Shown: positions 27,629 to 36,779 of the stretch, in pieces
How positions within the stretch are numbered: the stretch's first letter is position 1
Layout: each line of letters begins with the position of its first letter
DNA from: Oscillospiraceae bacterium
GTDB lineage: Bacteria; Bacillota; Clostridia; Oscillospirales; Acutalibacteraceae
Direction: 5' to 3'
DNA: 64,000 nucleotides
Assembly (NCBI GenBank): GCA_015065725.1
Contig: SVPV01000002.1
Location: 1-64,000 of the forward strand
Program-made: the position numbers and the translations under genes
The notes under the pieces: model-generated
The model's input: the letters and a program-made list of their open reading frames with translations, nothing else
The model's database searches: none
What the model was told of the DNA's origin: nothing

Positions 27629-29081
27629 AAAATTCCTTGATACCGTCCTTTCTTGATAATTGCTCATCAAATCGGTTTATGTATTCATAAGGATATTTAA
27701 AGTTAAAAATTCTCGAAATATAATCGCCCTTTGGTTCTCGAAGCTTTGTAACCGCCGAGGCACCGCAAGCTAAAATTGTATGGGTTTCGTCCATAATGTA
27801 TACATTATAAAGTCCCTCAAAGCCCTCTTTTGCATAGCCTACATTTTCGAGATTTCCCACCGTTTTGCTTTGACGATACATATAATAGGGTATTATACCC
27901 CTCTGGCTTAAAGTTTCTCGTGCAAAATCTACCATTTTTGCCGCCTCAATTCCCACCTTGATTTCGGGCAAATTGTCATTCACACTTAAACTCGACGCCC
28001 TTTTCATAGAAAGCGAGTGTACAGTAACACTCTCGGGATCTAGCTTTAAAATTCTCTCTAGGGTATCTTTAAATCCCTCAAAGGTATCGGTCGGAAGACC
28101 TGCTATTAGGTCCATATTTATATTGTTAAATCCTAGGCTTCTTGCAAGCAAAAATGCCGCCTCACACTCGTCTGCGGTGTGACGTCTGCCGATAGCCTCT
28201 AGCACGCTGTCCTGCATAGTTTGGGGATTAATGCTTATTCGTGTAGCACCGTTATCTCTTATAGCCACAAGCTTTTCACGGGTTATGGTGTCGGGTCTGC
28301 CCGCTTCTACAGTATATTCAAGCAATCCGCTTGTGTCAAAACTTTTAGCCACAGTTTTCATAACGGTATCTAACTGTTCGGCTGAAAGAGTTGTAGGTGT
28401 ACCGCCGCCTATATAAACCGTAGAGAGTTTTAGACCTAAATCGGTTGCAAATTTGCCCGTATACTCTATTTCGCGGCACAAAAGTTCGACATATTCTGGA
28501 ATTAGTTTTTTCGCCTGTTCTACAGAATGTGATACAAATGAGCAATAGCTACACCTTGTAGGGCAAAAAGGCACCGATATGTATAGACTAAAGCTATCGG
28601 CTTTTGAAAGAGAGGTTATAGCCGACTCACCGCGTACCGCGTCCATACAAAGTGAAATTTTGTTTTTGGAAACTTTAAGCTCGCGTTCAAAATAGTCGCA
28701 AGCCTCCGGCACACCTAGCTTTTGGGAAAGGCGTGAAAACAGCTTTGCAGGGCGAACACCTGTAAGTATTCCCCACTCGGGCTTATAGCCTGTAATCTCT
28801 ATAAAGCAATCGAATAATGCGGTCGCTAAAACACGCTCGCAAACCTTTGAAAATTCCTCATCAGTTGGATTGATTTTTAAAGATTTTTCCGCACTCTTAC
28901 CGTCAAGAAAAAGCTTTGCATTGGCGTAGTATGTGCCATCTTTTTCTAACTGCTCAACTACCGCATAACGTTCAGCCGTTTCTAAAAAGCCGAGCATCTC
29001 AATCTTCTCAAAGGGCAGAAAAATTCTTGCTAATTTTTCAAGCTCATATTTAAAATTTTGTCCTATACAACAAAGTTTCAT
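27609..29081 (-). CDS. hemZ: Radical SAM HemN-like protein HemZ
   Basis: HemZ is an oxygen-independent coproporphyrinogen III dehydrogenase-like radical SAM enzyme. The 490-residue protein has an extra N-terminal domain (about 1-160), then the radical SAM core with the CxxxCxxC cluster motif CPTRCSYCSF at about 171-180. The TVYIGGGTPTTLS segment is typical of the HemN family. The C-terminal HemN domain follows. It overlaps the MBL gene by 4 bases. No other haem genes are nearby, so haem synthesis as its role is only an inference from the family. Confidence 0.88.
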   Translation of the reverse strand: MKLCCIGQNFKYELEKLARIFLPFEKIEMLGFLETAERYAVVEQLEKDGTYYANAKLFLDGKSAEKSLKINPTDEEFSKVCERVLATALFDCFIEITGYKPEWGILTGVRPAKLFSRLSQKLGVPEACDYFERELKVSKNKISLCMDAVRGESAITSLSKADSFSLYISVPFCPTRCSYCSFVSHSVEQAKKLIPEYVELLCREIEYTGKFATDLGLKLSTVYIGGGTPTTLSAEQLDTVMKTVAKSFDTSGLLEYTVEAGRPDTITREKLVAIRDNGATRISINPQTMQDSVLEAIGRRHTADECEAAFLLARSLGFNNINMDLIAGLPTDTFEGFKDTLERILKLDPESVTVHSLSMKRASSLSVNDNLPEIKVGIEAAKMVDFARETLSQRGIIPYYMYRQSKTVGNLENVGYAKEGFEGLYNVYIMDETHTILACGASAVTKLREPKGDYISRIFNFKYPYEYINRFDEQLSRKDGIKEFYEEYSK

Positions 29082-29707
29082 ATATCCCTCGCATAATGTG
29101 ATACATAAGGATTAAATTTCTTCTCGTGACCTATCGTGGTAGCTTCACCGTGACCTGCGTAAACAGTAACGCCATCATCAAGCTTATAAAGCTTTTTTAT
29201 AGAATTACTCAAGGTTTTAAAGTCACCACCCGGGAAATCGGTTCTGCCAACACTTTCAAAAAACAGTGTATCACCGCTGAAAAGTACATCATTTATAAGA
29301 TAGCAAACGCCACCCACAGTGTGACCTGCCGTTTCAATCACCCGAAATTCAAGGTCACCTACTGATAAAACCTCGCCATCGCTTAAAAAAACATCTGCAC
29401 TAAACGGCTCTATCTTTGCATGAAAGCGGTTAACAAGGTTTAATTCACCGTCAGACAGTGCCTCCGCCTCATTTTTACCTATTGCAATTTTGACACCTGT
29501 GTTTTTACGCAGTATATCAGCACCGCCTATATGGTCAAAATGAGCGTGGGTTAAAAGTATAAGTCTTTGCTTATCCCTATTTTCCTCTAAAAAGCTCTCC
29601 AAAAGCGGTGAATATTCACCTGTATCAATAAGTACGGCACCCGTGTTACCCGTTATCATATAACAGTTGGCACCTATCATACCCATCGGTAAAACCTTAA
29701 TCTCCAT
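29078..29707 (-). CDS. Metallo-beta-lactamase fold hydrolase (GloB-like)
   Basis: The 209-residue protein is a complete small MBL hydrolase with the zinc motif THAHFDHIGGAD at about 52-63, AGHTVGGVCYLI, a metal-bridging Asp in LFSGDTLFFESVGR, and a final AGHGEATTIGHEKK. Relatives include hydroxyacylglutathione hydrolase. In glutathione-poor Firmicutes the real thioester or lactone substrate is unknown. It overlaps dtd by 11 bases and hemZ by 4, so it is co-translated. Confidence 0.87.
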   Translation of the reverse strand: MEIKVLPMGMIGANCYMITGNTGAVLIDTGEYSPLLESFLEENRDKQRLILLTHAHFDHIGGADILRKNTGVKIAIGKNEAEALSDGELNLVNRFHAKIEPFSADVFLSDGEVLSVGDLEFRVIETAGHTVGGVCYLINDVLFSGDTLFFESVGRTDFPGGDFKTLSNSIKKLYKLDDGVTVYAGHGEATTIGHEKKFNPYVSHYARDI

Positions 29708-30161
29708 GCTTACACCAAATTTCTGTATCGTAAAGAATTGTTACGGGGCCGTCGTTTACAAGGCTTACCTTCATATCAGCTCCAAAAATGCCTTTTTCCA
29801 CCTTTTTAACACCTAAATCCCTTAGCAAGTCGCAGTATCTGTCATAGTATTCGCTAGCCTTTTTAGGCTCCATAGCCTTAATAAATGAAGGTCTGTTGCC
29901 CTTTTTAACATCGGCACAAAGGGTAAACTGTGATATAACCAAGACTTCACCGTCGGTGTCAAGAAGTGATAAATTCATTTTATCGTCACTATCGGTAAAA
30001 ACCCTTAAGTTTACAGTCTTTTTAGCAAGGGTTAAAAGGTCTTCTTCGGTATCGCCCTCGGCGGCACCCAAAAGTATCATAAAGCCTTTTCCGATTTCAC
30101 CGACAACCTTGCCGTCAACCTTTACACACGCCTTACTTACCCTTTGAATTACTGCTTTCAT
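29697..30161 (-). CDS. dtd: D-aminoacyl-tRNA deacylase
   Basis: Dtd hydrolyses D-amino acids and glycine from mischarged tRNAs. The 154-residue protein has both catalytic signatures: SQFTLCAD around residue 77-84 and the C-terminal NDGPVTILYDTE. It starts MKAVIQRVSKACVKVDGKVV. It lies 12 bases after relA; the relA-dtd pairing is widespread in Firmicutes. No anomaly. Confidence 0.95.
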   Translation of the reverse strand: MKAVIQRVSKACVKVDGKVVGEIGKGFMILLGAAEGDTEEDLLTLAKKTVNLRVFTDSDDKMNLSLLDTDGEVLVISQFTLCADVKKGNRPSFIKAMEPKKASEYYDRYCDLLRDLGVKKVEKGIFGADMKVSLVNDGPVTILYDTEIWCKHGD

Positions 30162-30173
30162 TTTAAAATTCCT

Positions 30174-32363
30174 TTACTGATTAATTCTTTCAACGTTAAA
30201 TACGCCCTTAACCTTTTCGATTTTAGCTATTATGCTTCTTAAATGCTCAACGCTTTCGGCACTTATAGTAAGGGTTATAATACCGTTTCCGCTTTTAATA
30301 GGTCTTGCATTTACCGAATGTACGGGTACTCGCATATTTTGTATAGCGGTCATAACATCTATCAAGAGACCTTCGCGGTCTATTGCGTACACCTGAAGTG
30401 TAGAAACAAAGTTTTCACTGTGGCTATTACTCCAATGTGCAGGTATCCAACGGTCAGGCTCTTCGCATTTTTTAATTTCACGCGGCACGTTATTACAGTC
30501 ACGCTTATGAACAGAAACGCCATGTCCCCTTGTTATAAAGCCGATAATTTCATCCCCAGGCAGCGGTGCACAGCATTTTGCAAGCTTTATAAGGCAATTA
30601 TCAACGCCCTCTACCACTATACCGTCAGAGGATTTTATAATTTGGGGTTTAATTTCGGTAATTTCAATCGGTTTTGCCGCCTTTGCACGCTTCATGTACT
30701 CGTCTTTAATACGCGGCATAATTTTAGAAACCGAAATTCCGCCATAGCCGATAGCGGCATAAAGCTCCTCTACATTCGGGAAGCGTAAACGTGTTGCCGC
30801 CTCTTCTAGAAGATTGTTACATTCCTCTTCACTAAAGTTTATATTATTGCGGTTAAGCTCACGCTCAATTTCAAGCTTACCTGTAGCAATATTTTCGGGC
30901 TTTCTTTCCTTTTTAAACCAGCTACGGATTTTAGCCTTTGCCTGATTTGTAACGGCTATTTTCATCCAATCTCTGCTTGGTCCGTGACCTGCTTGATTGG
31001 TGGTTAAAATTTCTATAACCTCGCCCGTTTTAACCTCGTGGTTTATAGGCACAATTTTACCGTCTACCTTGGCACCCACCATCCTTACGCCTACAGCCGA
31101 ATGTATCGCAAAGGCAAAGTCAACTACAGTAGAGCCAACAGGAAGATTTATAACGTCACCCTTTGGTGTCACGGCAAAAACGTCCTCTTGAGAAAGGTCA
31201 ACCTTAATGCTTTGTACAATTTCCGAAATATCACCAGAAGATTCTTGGTTGTCAAGTATCTGTCTTATCCAAGCAAGACGATTTTGCATCTTTTCGTTGT
31301 TTTCGGTAATGCCCTCTTTATATTTCCAGTGTGCCGCAATACCGTACTCGGCAGTGTGGTGCATTTCAAAGGTACGAATTTGAATTTCAAATGGTATACC
31401 TTCTCGGCTTATAACGGTAGTATGAAGCGACTGATACATATTAGGCTTCGGCGTCGAAATGTAGTCCTTAAACCTATTAGGTATCGGACGGAACATATCG
31501 TGCATAACACCTAAAACGTTGTAGCAGTCGGCTACCGTATCGGTAATAATTCTTATAGCGTAAACGTCGTATATTTCATCAAAATCCTTACCCTGAACAT
31601 ACATTTTTCGGTATATTCCGTGTATGGATTTAACACGGCTTTGAAAGGATAAGTGAACGTTTGGCATTTCTTCCTCTAGACGTTCCTTAATACGCTCTCT
31701 AATCTCGTCTAAAATCTGTTGTCTGCCATCACTACGCACATTTATAAGCTGTTCAATTTCAGCATAAGCTACGGGGTCAAGGTGCTTTATAGCTAAATCT
31801 TCAAGCTCTTCCTTTACAGGACGAATACCAAGCCTATGTGCAATAGGGGCGTAAACCTCTAACGTTTCAAGCGATTTATCTCTCTGCTTTTGCTCTGGCA
31901 CAGCGTCAATAGTACGCATATTGTGCAGTCTGTCGGCAAGCTTTATAATTATTACTCTAATATCCTTACCCATTGCAATAAGCATTTTGCGAAGACTCTC
32001 TGCCTGCTCCTGCTCTTTAGAATTAAAGGAAAGCCTACCGATTTTGGTAACACCGTCCACAAGTAATGCTACATCGTTACCAAACTCTTTTTTAACAAAT
32101 TCTATAGAGGTTTTGGTATCCTCAACAACATCGTGCAAAAGTGCCGCCGCAATAGACTGCGAATCCATACCAAGCGATACAATTATCTTCGCAACGTTAT
32201 AGGGGTGTATATAATAATCCTCTTTAGTCCAACGCTTTTGTCCCTCGTGTGCCTGCACACAGTATTTAAAAGCCTTTTCAATAAGCTTTAAATCATATCC
32301 CTCGCCCTGTACTTTTATGTACTCAAGCAAATCGTTATAGTCCCTTAATGCAGCATCATTCAC
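30174..32363 (-). CDS. relA: Bifunctional (p)ppGpp synthetase/hydrolase
   Basis: This is the long RelA/SpoT enzyme of the stringent response. Domains in its 729 residues, in order: the HD hydrolase (about 45-190) with ALLHDVVEDTKTS including H77-D78; the synthetase (about 230-350) with RVKSIHGIYRKM and MYQSLHTTVIS; the TGS domain (about 390-450); a Cys-containing helical region (KLAKCCAPLPGDEI); and the C-terminal ACT domain (about 655-729). Hydrolase and synthetase motifs are both intact, so it is likely bifunctional. It overlaps recJ by 4 bases. Confidence 0.97.
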   Translation of the reverse strand: MNDAALRDYNDLLEYIKVQGEGYDLKLIEKAFKYCVQAHEGQKRWTKEDYYIHPYNVAKIIVSLGMDSQSIAAALLHDVVEDTKTSIEFVKKEFGNDVALLVDGVTKIGRLSFNSKEQEQAESLRKMLIAMGKDIRVIIIKLADRLHNMRTIDAVPEQKQRDKSLETLEVYAPIAHRLGIRPVKEELEDLAIKHLDPVAYAEIEQLINVRSDGRQQILDEIRERIKERLEEEMPNVHLSFQSRVKSIHGIYRKMYVQGKDFDEIYDVYAIRIITDTVADCYNVLGVMHDMFRPIPNRFKDYISTPKPNMYQSLHTTVISREGIPFEIQIRTFEMHHTAEYGIAAHWKYKEGITENNEKMQNRLAWIRQILDNQESSGDISEIVQSIKVDLSQEDVFAVTPKGDVINLPVGSTVVDFAFAIHSAVGVRMVGAKVDGKIVPINHEVKTGEVIEILTTNQAGHGPSRDWMKIAVTNQAKAKIRSWFKKERKPENIATGKLEIERELNRNNINFSEEECNNLLEEAATRLRFPNVEELYAAIGYGGISVSKIMPRIKDEYMKRAKAAKPIEITEIKPQIIKSSDGIVVEGVDNCLIKLAKCCAPLPGDEIIGFITRGHGVSVHKRDCNNVPREIKKCEEPDRWIPAHWSNSHSENFVSTLQVYAIDREGLLIDVMTAIQNMRVPVHSVNARPIKSGNGIITLTISAESVEHLRSIIAKIEKVKGVFNVERINQ

Positions 32364-34381
32364 ACCATGTTCCCCCCTTCTGACAATTGTTTATATATTG
32401 CCGAATTCATTAAATCGGTTTTTGTGGCAGTCTTTACCGCCGTTAAAAATCCCTTTTGAGAGTTTATTAAACCCAACTCACATAAAACATCAATAGCTAT
32501 CTCTGTTTTAGCATATCCTATATCTTGGTTTTTAAGCGATAAATAGCCAATTCGGTCACGTAAAACGGGTGCTGAAGATATAGTTTTATATACCTTTCCT
32601 ACCTCTTGCCTTGTAGGCAAAAGTCCATTAGAATTTACCGCTAGCCCCGATTTATAATCGTTATAAAGTGCAAGCTCACTTTCGGCCAAATCCTCGTTTA
32701 TGCCGCTAAGTCTTAACGCCTTAATTTGCACCGAAAGTGTGTAGTTACCCTTATAAAGATTACTTTCAAGCGTAACCGCTAAATCGAGTACATCGCCGCA
32801 TGCAAAACAAAATTGTTCGGGTGTTACGCCGAAAAGTAAAGCTTGGAAAGTGTTATTACCCTTTGTAAATAAAAGTCTTAAATGCTTACCATTGCCTATC
32901 GGTGTAATTGTCGAAAGCGTTGCCTCAAAAATCCCAAATATCGGTGACGGATTTCCGTTGCCAAACGGCTCTAAAACCTTTATTGAGTCTGCCATATCAA
33001 CCGACATTCCTGCAGGGTTAATTCTGCAGTCAAGCCTTAATGTAGGCAGATTGTAAGCAAACCGTTTCGCGTAATCGTTAATACTTTTTCTAAACTCATC
33101 TATTCTTGACGTTTCAAGCGTTATACCGCCCGCAAGGGTGTGTCCGCCGAATTTTACCAATGTATCACTGCAAGCATTCATAGCGTCATAAAGCGAAAAA
33201 CCGTCAATACTTCTGCCCGAGCCGTGAGCTATATCGCCGTCAATTCCCACAACAAAGGTAGGTTTTCCAAAGCGTTCCATAAGACGCGAAGCTACAATGC
33301 CAACTACACCCAAATTCCAACCGTCGCCCGAAACAACTATTACTCGGTTATACTTATAGCCACAAGTTTCCACCTGTAAAATGGCTTCCTCTAATATTTT
33401 ACGCTCAACACCCTGCCTGTCGGCATTAAGGGTATCTAACTCGTTAGCAATTTTAAGTGCCTCAAGCATATTATTTGAAAGCAAAAGCTCTAACGCACGC
33501 TGTGCCGAGCCCATTCTGCCCGCCGCATTTATACGCGGCACAATACCGTATGCTATCTTGCCTGCGGTTATTCCTGCCTTTTCAATACCCGAAACACTTA
33601 TAAGTGCAGCTATACCCACACGTGCATTATTCTTTATTTTATTAACACCTGCACGCACTATGCTTCTGTTTTCGTCGGTTAAAGGCATAACATCGCCTAT
33701 AGTTCCCACAGCCAATAAATCTCCGTAACGGGAGATAAGTTCCTCAGGCTCCTTGCCATCCATTACACAAACCAACTTAAAGGCTACACAAACACCGCAA
33801 ACCTCTTTAAAAGACGAAGGACAATCGGCTCTGTGTGGGTCTACAACCGCCAAAGCGTTCGGCAATTCTTCGGGTGGCAAATGGTGGTCGGTAACAACTG
33901 TTTTTATGCCTAAACCTTCGGCAAATGCAATTTCTTCTTTAGAGCTTATACCGTTGTCAACGGTTATTATAAGCTCTACGCCCTCACCCTTTAGCTTTTC
34001 TATGGCAGATTTATTCATACCGTATCCTTCGAGAATACGGTCGGGTATATAGCTTATAACATTAGCACCGCGAGAGGCTAAATAATCGTAAAGGAGTGCC
34101 GTTGCAGTAACGCCGTCACAGTCATAGTCGCCAAATACGGCAATTTTTTTATTCTCACGAATAGCGGTATTTACTGCCTCTGCCGCTTTCTCTATATCTA
34201 TTAGCTCATAAGGGTCACAAAAACAAAGCTCACTAGATACTAACTGCTCTATTTCTGAGGGGTCACTGTATCCCCTAACCGAAGCGATAAGAGCAACAAA
34301 AGGGTCTATATCACATTCCTCGGCTAAATTTTTAGCAAGCTGTCTATCGGGAGTACCTACCAGCCATTTTTTAAATGTCAC
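32360..34381 (-). CDS. recJ: Single-stranded-DNA exonuclease RecJ
   Basis: RecJ degrades single-stranded DNA 5' to 3' in repair and recombination. The 673-residue protein has the DHH motifs VFGDYDCDGVTATAL (about 81-95) and TVVTDHHLPPEELP, the DHHA1 domain with GSGRSIDGFSLYDAM, and a C-terminal OB domain plus extension. The start is GTG (34381) behind a GGTGGTGA site. It is first in a six-gene operon that includes relA. Confidence 0.95.
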   Translation of the reverse strand: MTFKKWLVGTPDRQLAKNLAEECDIDPFVALIASVRGYSDPSEIEQLVSSELCFCDPYELIDIEKAAEAVNTAIRENKKIAVFGDYDCDGVTATALLYDYLASRGANVISYIPDRILEGYGMNKSAIEKLKGEGVELIITVDNGISSKEEIAFAEGLGIKTVVTDHHLPPEELPNALAVVDPHRADCPSSFKEVCGVCVAFKLVCVMDGKEPEELISRYGDLLAVGTIGDVMPLTDENRSIVRAGVNKIKNNARVGIAALISVSGIEKAGITAGKIAYGIVPRINAAGRMGSAQRALELLLSNNMLEALKIANELDTLNADRQGVERKILEEAILQVETCGYKYNRVIVVSGDGWNLGVVGIVASRLMERFGKPTFVVGIDGDIAHGSGRSIDGFSLYDAMNACSDTLVKFGGHTLAGGITLETSRIDEFRKSINDYAKRFAYNLPTLRLDCRINPAGMSVDMADSIKVLEPFGNGNPSPIFGIFEATLSTITPIGNGKHLRLLFTKGNNTFQALLFGVTPEQFCFACGDVLDLAVTLESNLYKGNYTLSVQIKALRLSGINEDLAESELALYNDYKSGLAVNSNGLLPTRQEVGKVYKTISSAPVLRDRIGYLSLKNQDIGYAKTEIAIDVLCELGLINSQKGFLTAVKTATKTDLMNSAIYKQLSEGGNMV

Positions 34382-34432
34382 TCAAATCACCACCCTTACT
34401 CCTAACTATAATATAAAATAGTAATTCATTTT

Positions 34433-34461
34433 ATAATATCATATTCTGCTACTTTTTTCAA
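34433..34461 (-). promoter_or_regulatory. Promoter for recJ-relA-dtd-MBL-hemZ-kinase
   Basis: On the minus strand TTGAAA (34456-34461), 17 bases, TATTAT (34433-34438), about 50 bases before the recJ start. Confidence 0.7.
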
Positions 34462-34517
34462 TGTTTTTATAGCACATAAACCGCATAAAATATTTTTAAA
34501 CTATTTGAATAAAAACC

Positions 34518-34546
34518 TTGACAAGCGAATACATTTATGATAGAAT
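34518..34546 (+). promoter_or_regulatory. Sigma-A promoter for tRNA-Cys
   Basis: TTGACA (34518-34523), 17 bases, TAGAAT (34541-34546), ending 27 bases before the mature tRNA start. Confidence 0.85.
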
Positions 34547-34573
34547 ACCATTTGCTGATTAAAAACTATATAT

Positions 34574-34647
<74 letters not shown>

Positions 34648-34648
<1 letters not shown>

Positions 34649-34681
34649 AAAATCCCGTTCACGAAAGTGGGCGGGATTTTT
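34648..34681 (+). terminator. Intrinsic terminator after tRNA-Cys
   Basis: A 15-bp stem with a GAAA tetraloop and two G-U pairs (arms 34648-34662 and 34667-34681) ends in TTTTT. It begins at the last base of the tRNA, so 3' trimming should be short. Confidence 0.92.
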
Positions 34682-34863
34682 ACTTATTACCTTTTCACTC
34701 TTCACTTTTCACTAAATAAAACTTTGCAACGGGATTTTTGGAAAGTAATAAGTAAAAATTAAGATATAATAAGTAATTCTACAAAGCAATCATCACAAAA
34801 TTAATCACTAAAACATATTGATAAAATGTGAACCGATACTTCGCTTAAATAAAATTTCGCAAC
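34682..34863 (+). repeat. Small imperfect repeats between tRNA-Cys and the nuclease gene
   Basis: An 18-base motif TAAATAAAACTTTGCAAC (34713-34730) recurs at 34846-34863 with two mismatches. CGGGATTTTT from the terminator (34672-34681) recurs at 34730-34739. ACTTATTAC (34682-34690) has an inverted copy at 34745-34753. Nothing else is readable here. The pattern suggests duplicated or decayed sequence at the edge of an inserted segment. Confidence 0.5.
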
Positions 34864-34869
34864 ATTATT

Positions 34870-34898
34870 TTGACAAAACTTGCGTTTTATGTTAATAT
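34870..34898 (+). promoter_or_regulatory. Sigma-A promoter for the nuclease gene
   Basis: TTGACA (34870-34875), 17 bases, TAATAT (34893-34898). Transcription would begin at about 34905, right at the GAGGTGG ribosome binding site (34905-34911), so the leader is extremely short. Confidence 0.75.
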
Positions 34899-34917
34899 TA
34901 TCGTGAGGTGGAATATC

Positions 34918-36456
34918 ATGAACTTTATAAAATTTGTTGAACAAATACCTAACATAACTATTGCTAAAAGAATCGCCTCTGCATATGTTGCTGACTATAG
35001 ACGATTAGAACTTGATGAAATTAAAGAGTTTTTAATAAAAACTGAAAAACAATACACTTCTTTTGAGAATATTTCTAACCGCCTAAACGAATTAAAGCTT
35101 GATAATAATAGAGCGGTAAGGATTATAGCACCTATTTTGCTGCGTGATTATTTACTCGACCAAGACGATTTTATATCTTCTTGCAAAGAAACAGATTCTG
35201 CTATTCTTAACTATGAAAAATCAATAATTGACGAATCCAATAATTTTGATATTGCTAAAATTTCAAAAGAATTAGCATTATTTAAGCATATGCTTGACAC
35301 TGCGTGGTCACTTAATGATGATATTTCTATTGACGAAAAGAATTTGCTTGAATCGCTACGAAAATATTTATCTATCACCATTAAGGAACAACAAATTTTA
35401 GAAGCAAAATCCGGTAGATTCCCAAATTTTGAGAATGTATTACATACATTCGACGATATTGATGCAACAAGAAAAATTCTGCAATCAAAAGGTTTGCTTG
35501 TGTGCGTAAAAAATTCAGATGGTGTTATGTGTGATATGATACCTGATGACATAGCGGGTGAAATTCGCAAATACTATAATATTGAAATTCGCTCTTATGG
35601 GTATGAAAAGTTAGTTGAATATGTTGTCAAGAAAACCAAAAAGCAGTATCTTATTGATATAGTTGGAAAAGCAAGCAAGCACTATGAGAAGGCAAATATC
35701 GAAATTTCAAATAACCCCACTGTTAATGAGTTAAAGACTATTATATTGAAATCAATACAACCTTCTAATTTAGTTGGTGGTTTTTCGGCTTATGATGGAA
35801 TGAATGTAGAAGAACTTTCAGCTTGGTGTGGAAATTTAGGTTTAAGCGTTTCTGGTACAAAGAAAGCTTTGATTGAAAGAATATTAGAATATTACGATTC
35901 TATACGCCGTATTGAAATAAAAACAGAAGACTCGCGAGAAAAATTTATTTCCGTCTATAGCGAATTAGCCAAAAGGGATTTGAAATTTCTACGCTCAAGT
36001 AATATCATAGAAAAAGATTTGCAATGTGAGCATTATTTCGAAGATGCAACAAACTTTATTTTTGAAAAAATGTTATTGAATAAACCATTGACATTAACTG
36101 GAACGGAACATCCCGATGGCAAATTATCTTTTAAAGACAAATACATAATGTGGGATAACAAATCTAAGGAAACTCCCGTTAATCTCAAAGACCATATTCA
36201 ACAGTTTGATAGGTATATTAAAATGTCGGATAAAGATGTTGTTGTGTTTATGGTAATCGCCCCTGACTTCACACCCCAAAGTGTACAAGAATGTGTTGAC
36301 TATTCTTTGAATAATGATACTCAAATACTACTTATAACTGCAGAAGAATTAAAAACTGTTGCAGAATTATGGAATAAAAAGCATAGTGGCGAAATATTTA
36401 ATTTAGGTTACTTTAAGCAAAACGGAAGGTTTGATATTAAACTTCTAAATTTGTGA
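34918..36456 (+). CDS. SAP-domain protein with FokI-like C-terminal nuclease
   Basis: This accessory gene is not a family I can name. The 512-residue protein has a long helical N-terminal region, including a segment near 120-160 (DISIDEKNLLE) that recalls TerB-like folds. A SAP DNA-binding helix pair lies at about 293-330 (NVEELSAWCGNLGLSVSGTK). The C-terminal domain resembles the FokI cleavage domain: PDG with D400, then WDNK with D413 and K415, and a final LLITAEEL...RFDI layout like FokI's end. No methyltransferase is nearby. The start at 34918 follows GAGGTGG. The gene is visibly AT-richer than its neighbours, suggesting transfer. It is 15 bases upstream of two BMC genes. DNA cleavage is inferred. 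Confidence 0.7.
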   Translation: MNFIKFVEQIPNITIAKRIASAYVADYRRLELDEIKEFLIKTEKQYTSFENISNRLNELKLDNNRAVRIIAPILLRDYLLDQDDFISSCKETDSAILNYEKSIIDESNNFDIAKISKELALFKHMLDTAWSLNDDISIDEKNLLESLRKYLSITIKEQQILEAKSGRFPNFENVLHTFDDIDATRKILQSKGLLVCVKNSDGVMCDMIPDDIAGEIRKYYNIEIRSYGYEKLVEYVVKKTKKQYLIDIVGKASKHYEKANIEISNNPTVNELKTIILKSIQPSNLVGGFSAYDGMNVEELSAWCGNLGLSVSGTKKALIERILEYYDSIRRIEIKTEDSREKFISVYSELAKRDLKFLRSSNIIEKDLQCEHYFEDATNFIFEKMLLNKPLTLTGTEHPDGKLSFKDKYIMWDNKSKETPVNLKDHIQQFDRYIKMSDKDVVVFMVIAPDFTPQSVQECVDYSLNNDTQILLITAEELKTVAELWNKKHSGEIFNLGYFKQNGRFDIKLLNL

Positions 36457-36471
36457 TTTTGGAGGATAGAT

Positions 36472-36768
36472 ATGAGCGAGTATAGCAAAATGGCACTAGG
36501 CGTATTTGAATTAGACAGCGAATGTGCCTGCTTTGTAGCATTAGATGCGGCGGCAAAGGCAGCCAATGTAAAAATTCAATCGGTTGAGAGAAACCGTTTA
36601 GGTGCAGGTGCGTGTGTAAAAATGCGTGGCACCGTTTCGGACGTAAAGGCAGCAATGGAGGTTGCTTTGAAAACGGCAGAACCTATCTCAAAAATTGTTT
36701 CACACACTATTATTGCGGCACCCGACGATGGAACTGAAATAGCAGCCGCTATGACAATAAATAAGTAG
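36472..36768 (+). CDS. BMC-domain shell-like protein 1
   Basis: This 98-residue protein looks like a single bacterial microcompartment (BMC, PduA/EutM-type) domain. It has ALGVFELDSECACFVALDAA for the first strand and helix, VERNRLGAGACVKMRGTV aligned with the pore loop and following strand, and AAMEVALKTAEPISKI for the second helix. Such proteins form hexameric tiles that build protein shells. No microcompartment enzyme or vertex protein is present in the window. A GGAGG site precedes the ATG; the gap to the nuclease is 15 bases and to the next BMC gene 11 bases. Confidence 0.8.
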   Translation: MSEYSKMALGVFELDSECACFVALDAAAKAANVKIQSVERNRLGAGACVKMRGTVSDVKAAMEVALKTAEPISKIVSHTIIAAPDDGTEIAAAMTINK

Positions 36769-36779
36769 GAGAAAAAATT

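Noticed and set aside
34918..36456. Complete restriction-modification system
   Set aside because: Only a nuclease-like protein is seen; there is no DNA methyltransferase or specificity subunit in the island.
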